From Streptomyces sp. NBC_00249 (GTDB lineage: Bacteria > Actinomycetota > Actinomycetes > Streptomycetales > Streptomycetaceae), in the NCBI RefSeq assembly GCF_026342355.1, contig NZ_JAPEMV010000003.1, positions 248,001 to 312,000 of the forward strand: 64,000 nucleotides of DNA, in the 5' to 3' direction. Positions 34,356 through 43,819 of the stretch are shown here, in pieces. The position numbers and the translations under genes were made by a program. The notes under the pieces were generated by a model that searched no databases, was not told where the DNA came from, and saw only the letters and a program-made list of their open reading frames with translations. The first letter of the stretch is position 1. Each line of letters opens with the position of its first letter.

Positions 34356-35783
34356 TCACGGATTCAGATCTTGAACCGGGAGCCGCCCTGCGCGGACTGC
34401 GTCGACGAGGGCTTGATGGTCGCGTTCGTTCTGGTCGGCGTAGGCCTCGGCGAAGGCGACCAGCGCGTGGTCGAAGGATTCGCCGCGGCCCAGGTAAGCG
34501 GCGATCGCGATCCGGTCGCCCGACCGTGCGTGGGCACGGGCAAGGGTGATGCCGCATACCTCGCCGAACGTCTCCAACTGCCCGGGCGTCATCGTTTCCG
34601 GCATGGCGATGCCCTTCCAGTCACGCAGCTGGCGGACGTAGAAGTCGCGTTGCTTGCCGTCGATCCCTTCCATCCGCTGCCAGCCGAGAAAGATGTCGCT
34701 GGCCGCCTGCATCAGCCTCTGCCCCGCGACCACACGCTCGCCTTGGTTGTCGTACTGGCTTGCGCCGACGTGGGCGGCGAGTACGGAGGTGTCGGCTTCC
34801 TTGGCCTGCAGGAAGAGCGGATCCGTGCCGTCGCGGCCGAGTAGCAGCAGGATCCAGCAGCGGGTGCCGACGCTGCCCACGCCGACGACCTTGCGGGCCA
34901 TGTCCGTCAGCCGGTAGTCCTCCAGGAGTGCCTGGCGGTCGCTTGACATCGTCTGGCCGTAGTGGTCGAGCAGACGGCGCAACTGGTCCTCGAGCGCGCT
35001 GCGCTCGACGTCCGGCAGGAGGTCGGCGACCGGCACCAGCAGCGGGGGATCCGCCGCGATCCGCGGGTGTCCACCAACCACTTCGGTGAGCTTCCCGAAC
35101 GCCTGCAAGGTGTCGTGCCGGCGAGCCTTCGCCAGGGCGCCGGCCAGCTTCTTCCGCCCGCTCTTGTCCAGCTGACCGGCGGCCAGGTCCTTCAGGCGGC
35201 GCGCGTCGATCTTCGCGTACCAGACGGCGAGGTTGCCCATGCCGGCGAAACCGCGCATCGACTCGCGGTACGAGCGCACCCCGGACCTCACGATGCGTGC
35301 GCGCTCGGCGTCGTCGAATCCGTTCGCTCGGGCGGCGATCACGAGACTCGCCGACAGCCGTTTGACATCCCATTCCCACGGACCCGGCAGGGTCTCGTCG
35401 AAGTCGTTGATGTCGAACATCAGCCGCCGCTCCGGAGAGGCCAGTAGCCGGAAGTTCAGCAGGTGCGCGTCCCCGCACAGCTGTGCCGTGATCCCGGAGT
35501 CGGGACTGCCGGCCAGGTCGGACGCCATGATCGCGGCGGCTCCCCGGTAGAACCGGAAGGGAGACTCTGACATCCTGCCGTAGCGGATCGGGACCAGCTC
35601 TTGAACTCGGGCCGAGGACTGCGCTTCCAGGATCGCCAGCGGGTCGGGTCGGTCTGGAGCCAGCCGGTATACGGCGTGCTGCGACCGGGGCGAGCGGCGG
35701 CGGGCCTGCTTGCCGAAGGCCGCGCGTTCCTCGGGAGTGCTGTCGGGCACCGCGCGCATCGCGGTGGTTGAGGTGTGGGACAT
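34356..35783 (-). CDS. DUF2252-family protein
   Basis: A 475-residue soluble protein of the DUF2252 family, which has a degenerate kinase-like fold and no established reaction. Landmarks are RMSESPFRFYRGAAAIMASD, TAQLCGDAHLLNF, MFDINDFDETLPGPWEWDVK (the HxD/DFD-like core), VVGVGSVGTRCWILLLLG and SQYDNQGERVVAGQR. The length is normal. AGGAG 8 bases upstream supports ATG 35783, which overlaps by one base the stop of a decayed HdeD gene (TGATG). Confidence 0.9.
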   Translation of the reverse strand: MSHTSTTAMRAVPDSTPEERAAFGKQARRRSPRSQHAVYRLAPDRPDPLAILEAQSSARVQELVPIRYGRMSESPFRFYRGAAAIMASDLAGSPDSGITAQLCGDAHLLNFRLLASPERRLMFDINDFDETLPGPWEWDVKRLSASLVIAARANGFDDAERARIVRSGVRSYRESMRGFAGMGNLAVWYAKIDARRLKDLAAGQLDKSGRKKLAGALAKARRHDTLQAFGKLTEVVGGHPRIAADPPLLVPVADLLPDVERSALEDQLRRLLDHYGQTMSSDRQALLEDYRLTDMARKVVGVGSVGTRCWILLLLGRDGTDPLFLQAKEADTSVLAAHVGASQYDNQGERVVAGQRLMQAASDIFLGWQRMEGIDGKQRDFYVRQLRDWKGIAMPETMTPGQLETFGEVCGITLARAHARSGDRIAIAAYLGRGESFDHALVAFAEAYADQNERDHQALVDAVRAGRLPVQDLNP

Positions 35784-36133
35784 CAATGCCACTCCTGCCT
35801 GGCGATGCGGATCAACCCGGGTTGAGTTTGGAGGCGCTGGCGCGGCCCGACCGGAGTGCAAGGGCCACCACCTGCCAGTCTGATGTTGCCCCCGTCGCCA
35901 CCGTGCGAGAAGGCCGTGACGAAACGGAAGGTACCGGCCACCAAGAGTTGCAGACCGATGATCACGGCCAGGGTGTGCAGCGACTCGTGCGGCCGGACGA
36001 GTACCAAGATGCCCGGGACCAGAGTGGCGAGGGCGGAGCCTAGCCCCCAGTGCCAGGAGCCTCCGAGCCGCCCGAGGACGTCCTCGGGATCACTCGGCGT
36101 CTGCCGGGGCGCTGCGTCGCAGGGTACGGACAT
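35783..36133 (-). pseudogene. HdeD-family membrane protein with internal deletion
   Basis: The first 88 residues match the intact HdeD-like protein at 40244-40858 closely (SDPEDVLxxLGGSWHWxLG, LHxLAVIIGLQLLVAG, FRFVTAFSH). After LAG the frame runs into nonsense. In the other frame the next bases encode VVALALRSGRASASKLNPG and a stop at 35814-35812, which is the C-terminus expected of HdeD. About 100 middle codons, including four transmembrane helices, have therefore been deleted out of frame. The leftover frame now ends on the start codon of the DUF2252 gene. Confidence 0.85.
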
Positions 36134-36216
36134 GGACACCTCCCGGGCCGGCCCGAATGGCCCGTAGTGGCACCTCTGGTTCGTCGTATATGCCGCGTTT
36201 GCTCGGCAGACTCATC

Positions 36217-37863
36217 TTAGGTCGTTGCCGTACGGCCCGCCGCTCCGGCAGGTTCCGTGGAGCCTGCCTGGGTCGTCGGGATCCGCTGGGTGAAGAACAT
36301 GGCTAGGAGGGCGGCGAGGGCGAGGACGGCGAGTGCGGCGCGCAGTCCGTCGACTCTCGCGGCGGTGTTCGCGTCGATCGCGGCCGAGGTCACGTCCGGG
36401 CTCGTGCCCGCCTTGTCGAGGGCGGTTTTGAGCTGGGCGTCCGACATGAAGGGCACGCCGCTCTCGAGCTGGACGGTGGCCTGGCTCTTCACCGAGGCGG
36501 GGACGGCCTGGTTCTGCTCGATGCTGGTCAGGAACGAGGACGTGAGCGAGGCGATCAGGATCGACCCGGCGAGTGCCGTTCCGATCGAGGCGCCGAGGTT
36601 GGTGACGGCGTTCTGGACGCCGCCGACTTCCGCGCTCTGTTTGTCGGGGACCGCGGAGACGGTGACGGCGCCGAGCTGGGAGGCCAGTGCTCCCATGCCG
36701 AGTCCGATGAGGAGGAGCGGGATGGTGACGATCTCCGCGCCCGCGTCGGTGTCGAGTGCGGCCAGCAGGGCGACCGCGCCCGCGAGCAGAGCCAGGACGC
36801 CCAGGCGCACCACCCGCCGCGGTGAGACGTTCGGGAGGAAGCGCGGGATCAGGATCGCGGCGGCCAGCAGGGTCAGGGAGAGCGGCAGGATCCGTACACC
36901 GGTCTTGAGCGCGGACAGGCCGAGTGCGACCGACAGGTAGAGCGGTACGACGAAGAACACGCCCATTTGTACGAGGTACTGGAAGAAGAACATCGTCAGG
37001 CCGCCGGTGAGCTGCCGGTTGCGCAGCAGGGCCGGGTCCACCAGTGGCTCCCGGTGTCGCTCCACGAGGCGGGCCTCCCACCGCAGGAAGAACCAGATCA
37101 GGAGCAGGCCCGCGAGCATCAGCCACACGACGAGGGAGATGCCGAGCCAGGCGGGCGTACCGGGCTTCGGCTGGAACCAGCCCCACTCGCTCGAGCGGAG
37201 CACCCCGTAGACGAAGACCCCCAGCCCGAGGGCGGACAGTACGGCGCCGACCAGGTCGATGCGCCGGCGCTCGCCGACCGGTGCGTCGGCGGTGCGGCGG
37301 GCGAGCACCAGGATGGCGAGCACGATCGCGACCTCACCGGCGAAGACCCAGCGCCAGGAGAAGTACGTCGTGGCGATGCCCCCGATGATCGGCCCGACCG
37401 CGATCGCCACGGCTCCGGAGGCGGCCACCAGTCCGTACGCGCCCGGCCGGCGCTCCGTCGTGAAGTTGCCGGCGACCAGCGCGACGATCGCGGGCAGGAT
37501 GAGTGCGGCTCCGATCCCCTCGAGGCACGACCAGCCGAGCAGGAGCACGGGCAGGTTCGGGGCCAGAGCGGTGATCAGGGATCCGCAGCCGTAGATCACG
37601 CAGCCGATCAGGAATGCCTTCTTGTGGCCGATGAGCGCGCCGACCTTGCCGCCGGGGATCATGAACATCGCCATCACGAGGGTGTATGCGGTGATCGCGC
37701 CCTGGATCCCGGTCACGGTCGTACCCACGTCGTCGGCCACCGTCGCGATCGAGACGTTCATGACGGAGCTGTCGAGCGCCATCAGGAACTGCCCGGCCGC
37801 GAGCGTCAGCAGGACGACTCCCGCCGTTGCCGACTTCTTGGGAGTACCTGCCTCGGATGCCAT
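36217..37863 (-). CDS. DHA2-family (EmrB/QacA) drug efflux transporter
   Basis: A 548-residue 14-TM major facilitator. TM1 carries LDSSVMNVSIATV (motif D1 of the DHA2 family), the loop after TM2 is GGKVGALIGHKKAF and TM5 has the motif-C-like GLVAASGAVAIAVGPIIGG. A long extracytoplasmic loop before the last helix (about 445-515) is normal for the family. It probably exports lipophilic cations or a secondary metabolite. No regulator is adjacent; its 5' side borders gene debris. Confidence 0.92.
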   Translation of the reverse strand: MASEAGTPKKSATAGVVLLTLAAGQFLMALDSSVMNVSIATVADDVGTTVTGIQGAITAYTLVMAMFMIPGGKVGALIGHKKAFLIGCVIYGCGSLITALAPNLPVLLLGWSCLEGIGAALILPAIVALVAGNFTTERRPGAYGLVAASGAVAIAVGPIIGGIATTYFSWRWVFAGEVAIVLAILVLARRTADAPVGERRRIDLVGAVLSALGLGVFVYGVLRSSEWGWFQPKPGTPAWLGISLVVWLMLAGLLLIWFFLRWEARLVERHREPLVDPALLRNRQLTGGLTMFFFQYLVQMGVFFVVPLYLSVALGLSALKTGVRILPLSLTLLAAAILIPRFLPNVSPRRVVRLGVLALLAGAVALLAALDTDAGAEIVTIPLLLIGLGMGALASQLGAVTVSAVPDKQSAEVGGVQNAVTNLGASIGTALAGSILIASLTSSFLTSIEQNQAVPASVKSQATVQLESGVPFMSDAQLKTALDKAGTSPDVTSAAIDANTAARVDGLRAALAVLALAALLAMFFTQRIPTTQAGSTEPAGAAGRTATT

Positions 37864-38247
37864 GACAGCACGCTCCCAGCGGCCCAGGACCGCCGGACAT
37901 CGACCCGCCGGGGAGGTCAGCTGATTGGCGGCAGCCGGGCAGTGCCGCCAGCAAGCGGACTCCCGCCCGGCCCGCCAACTCCTTCACTACCGCCTTGACC
38001 TGCCTGGTCAGGTGGGTAGCGTGCCTGTCCCGACGACGCCCCGCACACCGGGCAGGGCGCAGGCCCCCTCGGAGTCCGCCCTCAGGACGACCCGCCCGCC
38101 CTCATCGACCACATCGTCAATGCTTCGTCGACCGGGCTGCTTCGGCCTCTGTCAAGGGGTCGGCCGACCGGTCGATCGTCATCGGTGCACTGCTCGCGGA
38201 GTTCCCGCATCGATCGTCCTGGGGCGAGCGCTGCGGCCGGCGGCCAT

Positions 38248-38386
38248 GTGAGCGTTGCTTTCCTGGTCGCAGTCTTCATCTCCAACATGCCCGCGGAAGG
38301 GTTTTGCTGCCGGATCGGTGCTGGCGATGCTCGCCACCTCGATGATCCCCGAGGCGTACAAGCGCGGCGGCAAGGCGACGGGCCGA
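38248..38386 (+). pseudogene. Remnant of a ZIP-family metal transporter
   Basis: One frame gives VSVAFLVAVFISNMP followed by a Glu-Gly pair; a shifted frame continues with FAAGSVLAMLATSMIPEAYK. Both are characteristic consecutive parts of ZIP-like metal permeases, but the middle is deleted and the ends are missing. Confidence 0.6.
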
Positions 38387-38573
38387 GGTGGCGGTGCACC
38401 TCGGCTCACGTCGGCCACCTCCGCTGCAGATCGCGCGCAGACACGTTTCTCCGGGTCGGCTCCGGGTGAGTGAAGCCGCAGCGGCGTCCCGGCCGCGTCC
38501 GTCGGCGGAGCACCACGGCAGCCCGAACATGGGCGGACACCGTCGCCCGCCCTGCCGTCAGGAGCCCTTCCCC

Positions 38574-38645
38574 GTGCTCGAACGCAAGCAGCGCAAGGAC
38601 CGCACCGAAGTCACCTTCATCCTGCCCGCCGGCACCCCTGGTAGC
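38574..38645 (+). pseudogene. Remnant of an isoamylase early-set (CBM48-like) small protein
   Basis: VLERKQRKDRTEVTFILPAG is the expected N-terminus of the small glycogen-binding early-set proteins of Streptomyces (usually followed by a GDFND segment). Here the sequence becomes nonsense after about 24 codons. Confidence 0.5.
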
Positions 38646-38691
38646 CGCCGCGAGACGGACGACAACGTGCCGAGGAGCCGCGCAGGAGGCT

Positions 38692-38892
38692 TCACCCGCC
38701 CAGGCGCTCAGGTCCTGACGTCGTCGTCCGTACCGGCTTCTCATCGGGAACCAGCCCGAGCATGTCGAGCAGCATCTCCAACTCCGCCGGACTCTGGGCA
38801 TGGGCGGCCACCGTACGGCGGGCCGCCACGCGGTCAGCCGGGGCGAAAGACGAGAAGACGGTCGGGTCGTCGTACGCGAACGGATCCTTCAT
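38692..38892 (-). CDS. Small conserved hypothetical protein
   Basis: A 66-residue acidic, helical protein: FAYDDPTVFSSFAPADRVAA, then ARRTVAAHAQSPAELEMLLD and a short basic tail. Similar short proteins exist in Streptomyces stress regions, but I know of no function. No ribosome site precedes ATG 38892; an in-frame start at 38973 would add 27 residues. It could also be a fragment. Confidence 0.5.
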   Translation of the reverse strand: MKDPFAYDDPTVFSSFAPADRVAARRTVAAHAQSPAELEMLLDMLGLVPDEKPVRTTTSGPERLGG

Positions 38893-39030
38893 GAGGAGAT
38901 GCGACCACACCGGCGACGCGGCCGCAGCCTGAAAAGGCACCGCCGCCAACGTCGGCGAACGGCGAGACGACATCCAGCCGAGCGGCCGTTCGGCTCCGCT
39001 CCCGCACCCGTGAACTCACGCCGTGGCGGA

Positions 39031-40110
39031 TCATGCGGTGATCAGGGTCGCGACTGCCGGTAGACCGGCTTCGGCCAGCGCCCGGCGCTGGCGGTCGGCT
39101 GCGGTGCCTTGCCGGAGAAGCCGGTGAACGAGCGCGCTCACTTCGCGGTAGTCGCCGCTCTCTTCGAGAGCAGGCGTGATGTGCCGCAGCAGCATGCACA
39201 GAACGTCCCCGCTGCTCCGAATCCGGCCGGCCGGATCTACCAGCGTGCTGCTCATCCCGTGCCGGGCCGCATGCCACGTCGAGGCCTGCAGGACCTCTGG
39301 CGGGCACAGCGCGGGAGCGGCGCCCGCCTTCTCCTCGGCGATCGCGGTGGCGGCGAGCGCGCGGACGACCCCGGCGAGCATGACGGCGTCGTCTGCCTCC
39401 AACTGCACGTCGCAGCAGCGCACCTCGATCGTTGGGTATCGCTCCGAGAGCCGGGCCTGCCAGTACAGCTGCCCCCGGTCCGGAACTACCCCCGACTCCA
39501 GCAACCCGTCGGCCCGTGCCTCGTAGTCCGCCATTCCTGCGAAGTACGGCGGTGGGCCACTGACCGGCCACCGGCCGAAGATGATCGTGCGCCAGCTGGC
39601 GAACCCGGTGTCCCGCCCGTCCCACAGGGGCCCGTTCGCCGACATCGCCAGCAGGGTCGGAAGCCAGATCCGCAGCCGGTTCAGGACGGCCACCCCGGTC
39701 TCGCGGTCGGGCATCCCGACATGGACGTGCATCCCGCAGATCAGCTGCTCGTCGGCCAACAGGCGGGCCTCTCCCGCCATCTTCAGATACCTCGCCGTGC
39801 TGGTGACGGGCACGGGTGCCACGCCCCTGACCGGCGCGGTGGCGGAGATCGCGATGCGGCAGCCGTTCGCCCGGGCGGCGGACGCGACCGCATGACGCAG
39901 ACGCAGGAGATGGCCCCCTACCTCCTCGAGGGCTGTGCACACCGGGGTGGCGATTTCGATCTGCGCCTGCAGCAGCTCGTCCTGGATCTCTCTCTCGTCC
40001 GCGATCGGCGCCAGGCGGGCCGTGGCACGCACTTGCTGCACGAGCGGAGTGGGCAGGAGGGTATCCGGGTGGACCAGCAGGTACTCCTCCTCGACTCCAA
40101 AAGTGATCAC
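39031..40110 (-). CDS. Glutamate-cysteine ligase-like carboxylate-amine ligase (YbdK/GCS2 family)
   Basis: A 359-residue ATP-dependent ligase of the GCS2 family, joining a carboxylate to an amine, often glutamate to cysteine. It starts [14 protein letters not shown] (the metal-binding GVEEE). [30 protein letters not shown] and [20 protein letters not shown] follow as in YbdK proteins. Mycothiol users such as Streptomyces do not need glutathione, so the true product is unknown. The GTG start is 133 bases from the preceding HdeD gene and probably shares its stress regulation. Confidence 0.9.
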   Translation of the reverse strand: MITFGVEEEYLLVHPDTLLPTPLVQQVRATARLAPIADEREIQDELLQAQIEIATPVCTALEEVGGHLLRLRHAVASAARANGCRIAISATAPVRGVAPVPVTSTARYLKMAGEARLLADEQLICGMHVHVGMPDRETGVAVLNRLRIWLPTLLAMSANGPLWDGRDTGFASWRTIIFGRWPVSGPPPYFAGMADYEARADGLLESGVVPDRGQLYWQARLSERYPTIEVRCCDVQLEADDAVMLAGVVRALAATAIAEEKAGAAPALCPPEVLQASTWHAARHGMSSTLVDPAGRIRSSGDVLCMLLRHITPALEESGDYREVSALVHRLLRQGTAADRQRRALAEAGLPAVATLITA

Positions 40111-40243
40111 GATATGTGGCTACCCCGAACCGTAGTGGTCACCCGGGAGAAGGGCCGTTTCGACGCAAAGGAGGGAGGCAAACGGACGCTCGCCGCGTCA
40201 GCGCCGGTCCGTTTGCGGGTGAGGGGCTGCCGGCGCCCGGCAC

Positions 40244-40858
40244 TCACCCGGGAGGTGTGGGCGTGATCTGTCGGGTGGCGGAGCGCAGTGCGAAGGCCAT
40301 CACCACTTCGAATACGCCGAGCAGGACGAGCCACAGTCCCAGCAGTCGTGTCAGGGCGACCGCGGAGTCCACCGGGAAGCAGAGCACCACGATTCCGGCG
40401 ACGGCGCCGAGGGCGCCCAGGGCGAAGAGCAGGCCGCGGTGCACGAGCGCGCGGTCGGCGATCGCGATGTACGCCGTGAGCACGCCGGTCAGCAGCCAGA
40501 ACACTCCGACGATCAGGGACAGTGCGCCGATCGTCTGCATCGGGTGCCGCAGTACCAGGACGCCGGCCAGGAATGCCAGCGTGGCGATCAGGATTCCCGC
40601 CAGTCTGCTGCCGCCTCCGTCGCCGCTGTGTGAGAACGCCGTCACGAAACGGAAGCCACCGGCTACCAGCAGCTGGAGGCCGATGATCACGGCGAGGATG
40701 TGCAGCGTCTCGTCGGGCCAGACGAGTACCAGGATGCCCGGAATCAGGGTCGCGAGGGCGAAACCGAGTGCCCAGTGCCACGAGCCTCCCAGCTGATTGA
40801 GGACATCCTCGGGATCACTCTGCCTGCGCTGCGGCGCCGCGTCGGGGGATACGGTCAT
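40244..40858 (-). CDS. HdeD-family membrane protein
   Basis: A 204-residue protein with six predicted helices in three DUF308 repeats (first pair about 30-70, second about 85-130, third about 140-190). HdeD proteins are linked to acid and general stress. ATG 40858 follows GGGAGG at 6 bases; the frame is open to 40987 but without a better start. An internally deleted paralogue lies at 35783-36133. The promoter regions of both copies share a CCTAARATGRG stretch, so they were probably coregulated. Confidence 0.9.
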   Translation of the reverse strand: MTVSPDAAPQRRQSDPEDVLNQLGGSWHWALGFALATLIPGILVLVWPDETLHILAVIIGLQLLVAGGFRFVTAFSHSGDGGGSRLAGILIATLAFLAGVLVLRHPMQTIGALSLIVGVFWLLTGVLTAYIAIADRALVHRGLLFALGALGAVAGIVVLCFPVDSAVALTRLLGLWLVLLGVFEVVMAFALRSATRQITPTPPG

Positions 40859-41021
40859 CACGCCTCCCGGGTCGGCAGAAGGGCCATGTGGAGACCCTTC
40901 GAAGCCATCGGACATGCCGTGTTCGCCTAGTACGCCCATTTTAGGCCGGTCGGACACGGCCCGCTGCTCCAGGCCGGTCCTCGACACCCGCCAGGGACGA
41001 CTGCAGCACGTCCTTGGCCGT

Positions 41022-41987
41022 TCAGGGGCAGCTTGACCGCGGGTCGTCGTGAACGAGGGCGCAGATCATCTGCTCGCCGCGCCGGTCGTCCGGATAGGTC
41101 TTCAGTAGTTCGGCCTTGAAGTCGTTCCACTGGCGGGTGATCTCGGCGGTGGCCCCGGAAATGGCGTGGCTGAAGTTGTCACCGGTTTTCGAGCGGGCGG
41201 ACGCGGCGGTGTCCTTGTTCAGGTCGCGGTTGTGAGCGACTCGGCCGGCGCAGTCGTCGTCCTTGACGCCGGTGGAATCGAAGTCGGAGTAGCAGCCGGT
41301 CGTGAGGTCCACGGGTATCCGGGTGCGCGCGTCCCGGGTCCAGTCGGCGTCCTTCATGGTGCTGTAGCGGCGGATGTCGAAGAAGGGCGCGACATCGGTG
41401 CGTGCCAGTCCGGGAGGGTCGGCGAGGCCGACAGGGACGGGTGCGGCTTGGTCGGACCAGTTCGAGTGCGAGTAGAAGTCCTGGAGCTGGTGCCAGCCAC
41501 GACCGAGCTGTTCCAGGACTTCGCACTTGGCGCGGTCGGGGGTCTCCTTCCAGGTGCAGTGGGAGGACAGGTCGCTCTGGTCGGCGCGGACTGTGCCGTG
41601 GACGTCGACGAGGCCGTCGGCTGCCCGGACCGCGCTCCGGAAGCGGGCGACGGAGGTACGGATGCAGGCGAGGAGCTCGGTGGTGGCCTCGTCCCGGCTG
41701 CGGGGATAGTCCTCGACGTAGCGGGGTGCGAGGTAGTCGGCGTTGTCGCAGTGCAGAGGACCGAGGAGGAAGTAGCCGCCGCGGTCGTTGGCGTTGATCG
41801 CCCCGTTGTGCGCATCAGCCATCTCGAACAGGGTGGCCGGCTCCCAAGGCAGGGCGGCCCGTGTGATGGTCTCGTGGTTGCCACCGGTGAACGCGTATGC
41901 GGAGCCGGACGGAACAGCGGCCAGGGCAATCGCGAAGCCGGCCACAACGGTCGTTCGAGCCAGGCTGGGCCGCAGACGGTATGACAC
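41022..41987 (-). CDS. Secreted CinY/Het-C-like protein
   Basis: A 321-residue exported protein with a signal peptide (about 1-32, ending GSAYA). The mature part has a zinc phospholipase C / S1-P1 nuclease-like histidine pattern: GGNHETITRAAL near its start, then LGRGWHQLQDFYSHSNW and NRDLNKDT. The same kind of protein occurs as CinY in the cinnamycin lanthipeptide cluster and in fungal Het-C. Seven cysteines suggest disulfides. The enzymatic activity is unproven. It lies 7 kb from the LanL gene, on the other strand. Confidence 0.75.
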   Translation of the reverse strand: MSYRLRPSLARTTVVAGFAIALAAVPSGSAYAFTGGNHETITRAALPWEPATLFEMADAHNGAINANDRGGYFLLGPLHCDNADYLAPRYVEDYPRSRDEATTELLACIRTSVARFRSAVRAADGLVDVHGTVRADQSDLSSHCTWKETPDRAKCEVLEQLGRGWHQLQDFYSHSNWSDQAAPVPVGLADPPGLARTDVAPFFDIRRYSTMKDADWTRDARTRIPVDLTTGCYSDFDSTGVKDDDCAGRVAHNRDLNKDTAASARSKTGDNFSHAISGATAEITRQWNDFKAELLKTYPDDRRGEQMICALVHDDPRSSCP

Positions 41988-42217
41988 GCGACGCTCCAGT
42001 CGTACGAGTGGTGCGGGTCCGAAGCTTCTCGGCGCCCGTTCGAAGCCGGCTTCTGACGGAGTTCTGACGGAGCCGAACGTCTACCTGCAAGCCTAACGAA
42101 CCACCGGTGGGTCAGCCTGGTGCCTCCCACGATGGGCGCAACTGAACGCGCGGACCCGTGCCGCGACGTGTCCAATGGCCGGGACCGGGTCTTTCGTCTC
42201 CGGCCCGAGGGGGCGCC

Positions 42218-43510
42218 ATGGGTGTGCCGCCCGATCCGTCAGATGTGTCGCCCGTATTGGTTCGGAAGGGTGGAGGGCGTGGCCGGCGGATCGTGGCGAG
42301 TGTGCTCTCGGCCGTGATGATCACGCTGACGTGCATCTTCGTCCCGGTCGCGCTCCTCACGGTCTGGGTGCACGACATCGTGCTGGACACCGACCGGTAC
42401 GTGTCCACGGTCACCCCCCTCGCCTCCGACCCGGCGATCGAAGCGGCCGCCGTGCACCGCATCACCGAGGCGGCCGACGTCCGGGTCGACGGCGCCCAGG
42501 TCACGTCCGACCTGGCGGCCTGGCTCCAGGCCCAGGGGCTGCCGGACCGCGTGGGCACGGCGGTCAAGGCGCTGGGCCCGCAGCTGGACTCCGCCGCCGA
42601 CGCGGCTGTCTCCAAGGTGGCGACCCGCCTCGTGGAGAGCGACCGCTTCGAGAAGATCTGGACCACCGCCAACCGTGCTGCGCACTCCTCCGTGGTGCGG
42701 GCGCTGACCGGTGAGGGCCGTGGCGCGGTGGAGGTCGAGGGCGGCACCGTCACGCTCGACATCGGGGATGCGGTGGAGAACGTCAAGCAGGACCTCGTGA
42801 AGGCGGGGCTCGCACCTGCCGAGAAGATCCCCGAGGTCGACAAGCAGATGGTGCTCTTCCAGTCCGACAAGCTGGCGAAGATCAGAGGCGCGGTCCACCT
42901 CCTCGACGTCCTCGGCACCTGGCTTCCCGTGCTCACGGTGGTCCTCGGCGCCATCGGGGTGCTGCTCGCACGTCGCCGACGCCGAGCGCTGGTGACCACG
43001 ATGCTGTGCGCGGCCGCCGCTTGCCTGATCCTCGCCATCGGCCTCGCCGTCGCCCGCCGCTACTACCTCGACCACCTTCCGGAGCAGGTCCAGTCGCCCG
43101 CGGCCGCGGCGGCGATCTTCGACACCCTCGTGCGGTTCCTGAGGGTCAGCCTCCGTACCGCGCTGGTCCTCGGGGTCGTGGTGGCCCTCGGCGCCTACCT
43201 GTCCGGTGCGGGCCGACTGCCCCGCGGTGTGCGGGGTACGGCGGAGCGCGCGGCCGACTCCGCAGCGGGCTGGGGCGCCGCCCACGGAGTGCACACCGGC
43301 CGGGTCGGCACGTGGGTCCAGGCCCGCCGGCGCCTGCTCACCACCGGAGTGCTCCTGGTCCTCGCCCTCGTGTTCGCCCTGTGGAACCACCCCACGGTGC
43401 TCACGGTCCTGCTCCTGGCCCTCATCCTGCTCGCCGTGCTCGCCGTACTGGCACTGCTGGCGGCCGGCGGCCGGGTGGGCGCGAGGCCGGAGCGCCCGGC
43501 GGAACGGTAG
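42218..43510 (+). CDS. Membrane protein with large extracytoplasmic domain
   Basis: A 430-residue protein: TM1 (about 25-50), an extracytoplasmic helical domain (52-225), a pair of helices (about 232-250 and 260-280), another segment near 325-345 and a hydrophobic C-terminal pair (about 385-425). Conserved Streptomyces proteins have this layout, but I know of no function. GAGGGGG before ATG 42218 supports the start. Confidence 0.8.
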   Translation: MGVPPDPSDVSPVLVRKGGGRGRRIVASVLSAVMITLTCIFVPVALLTVWVHDIVLDTDRYVSTVTPLASDPAIEAAAVHRITEAADVRVDGAQVTSDLAAWLQAQGLPDRVGTAVKALGPQLDSAADAAVSKVATRLVESDRFEKIWTTANRAAHSSVVRALTGEGRGAVEVEGGTVTLDIGDAVENVKQDLVKAGLAPAEKIPEVDKQMVLFQSDKLAKIRGAVHLLDVLGTWLPVLTVVLGAIGVLLARRRRRALVTTMLCAAAACLILAIGLAVARRYYLDHLPEQVQSPAAAAAIFDTLVRFLRVSLRTALVLGVVVALGAYLSGAGRLPRGVRGTAERAADSAAGWGAAHGVHTGRVGTWVQARRRLLTTGVLLVLALVFALWNHPTVLTVLLLALILLAVLAVLALLAAGGRVGARPERPAER

Positions 43511-43819
43511 CCGGCCACCTGGTGACCACACCTCCCTGAATGGGGGCCGGGTCGCCGCCTGGGTGGCGATGACCTGAGGGGGCCAGGAGAATGAAAGGGC
43601 CGGAGGAGCGGCCGCCCGGCGGGCCTGTACGGACTGGACGCCCGCAGCGCCGCGAGACACCCTCAGTTGTCTTCGGATGCGGCCCAGGGGTTCTGAGTCG
43701 GCACGTCGCTGCAGAGAGGTGATGGTCCGACTGCCGGCGATCCCGAGCGAGGCCGCGCGGGACCCAAGCGCATTTCTGCCCGTGGTGGCAGGTAGCAGTA
43801 GGAACACAGGTGATCGCAC
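43511..43819. other. Intergenic region without gene
   Basis: 309 bases with no convincing frame, RNA gene or strong hairpin. It must contain the promoter of the amidotransferase gene at 43820. Confidence 0.6.

Larger units (their letters stand above)
37864..38691. other. Degenerate region with gene remnants
   Basis: About 830 bases without an intact gene. Two fragments were recognised (a ZIP-type transporter and an isoamylase early-set protein, listed separately); the rest, 37864-38247, shows only short unconvincing frames. Confidence 0.6.

Noticed and set aside
43511-43819. Small gene or RNA in the gap before the amidotransferase
   Set aside because: Short frames lack ribosome sites and family similarity, and no convincing fold was seen.
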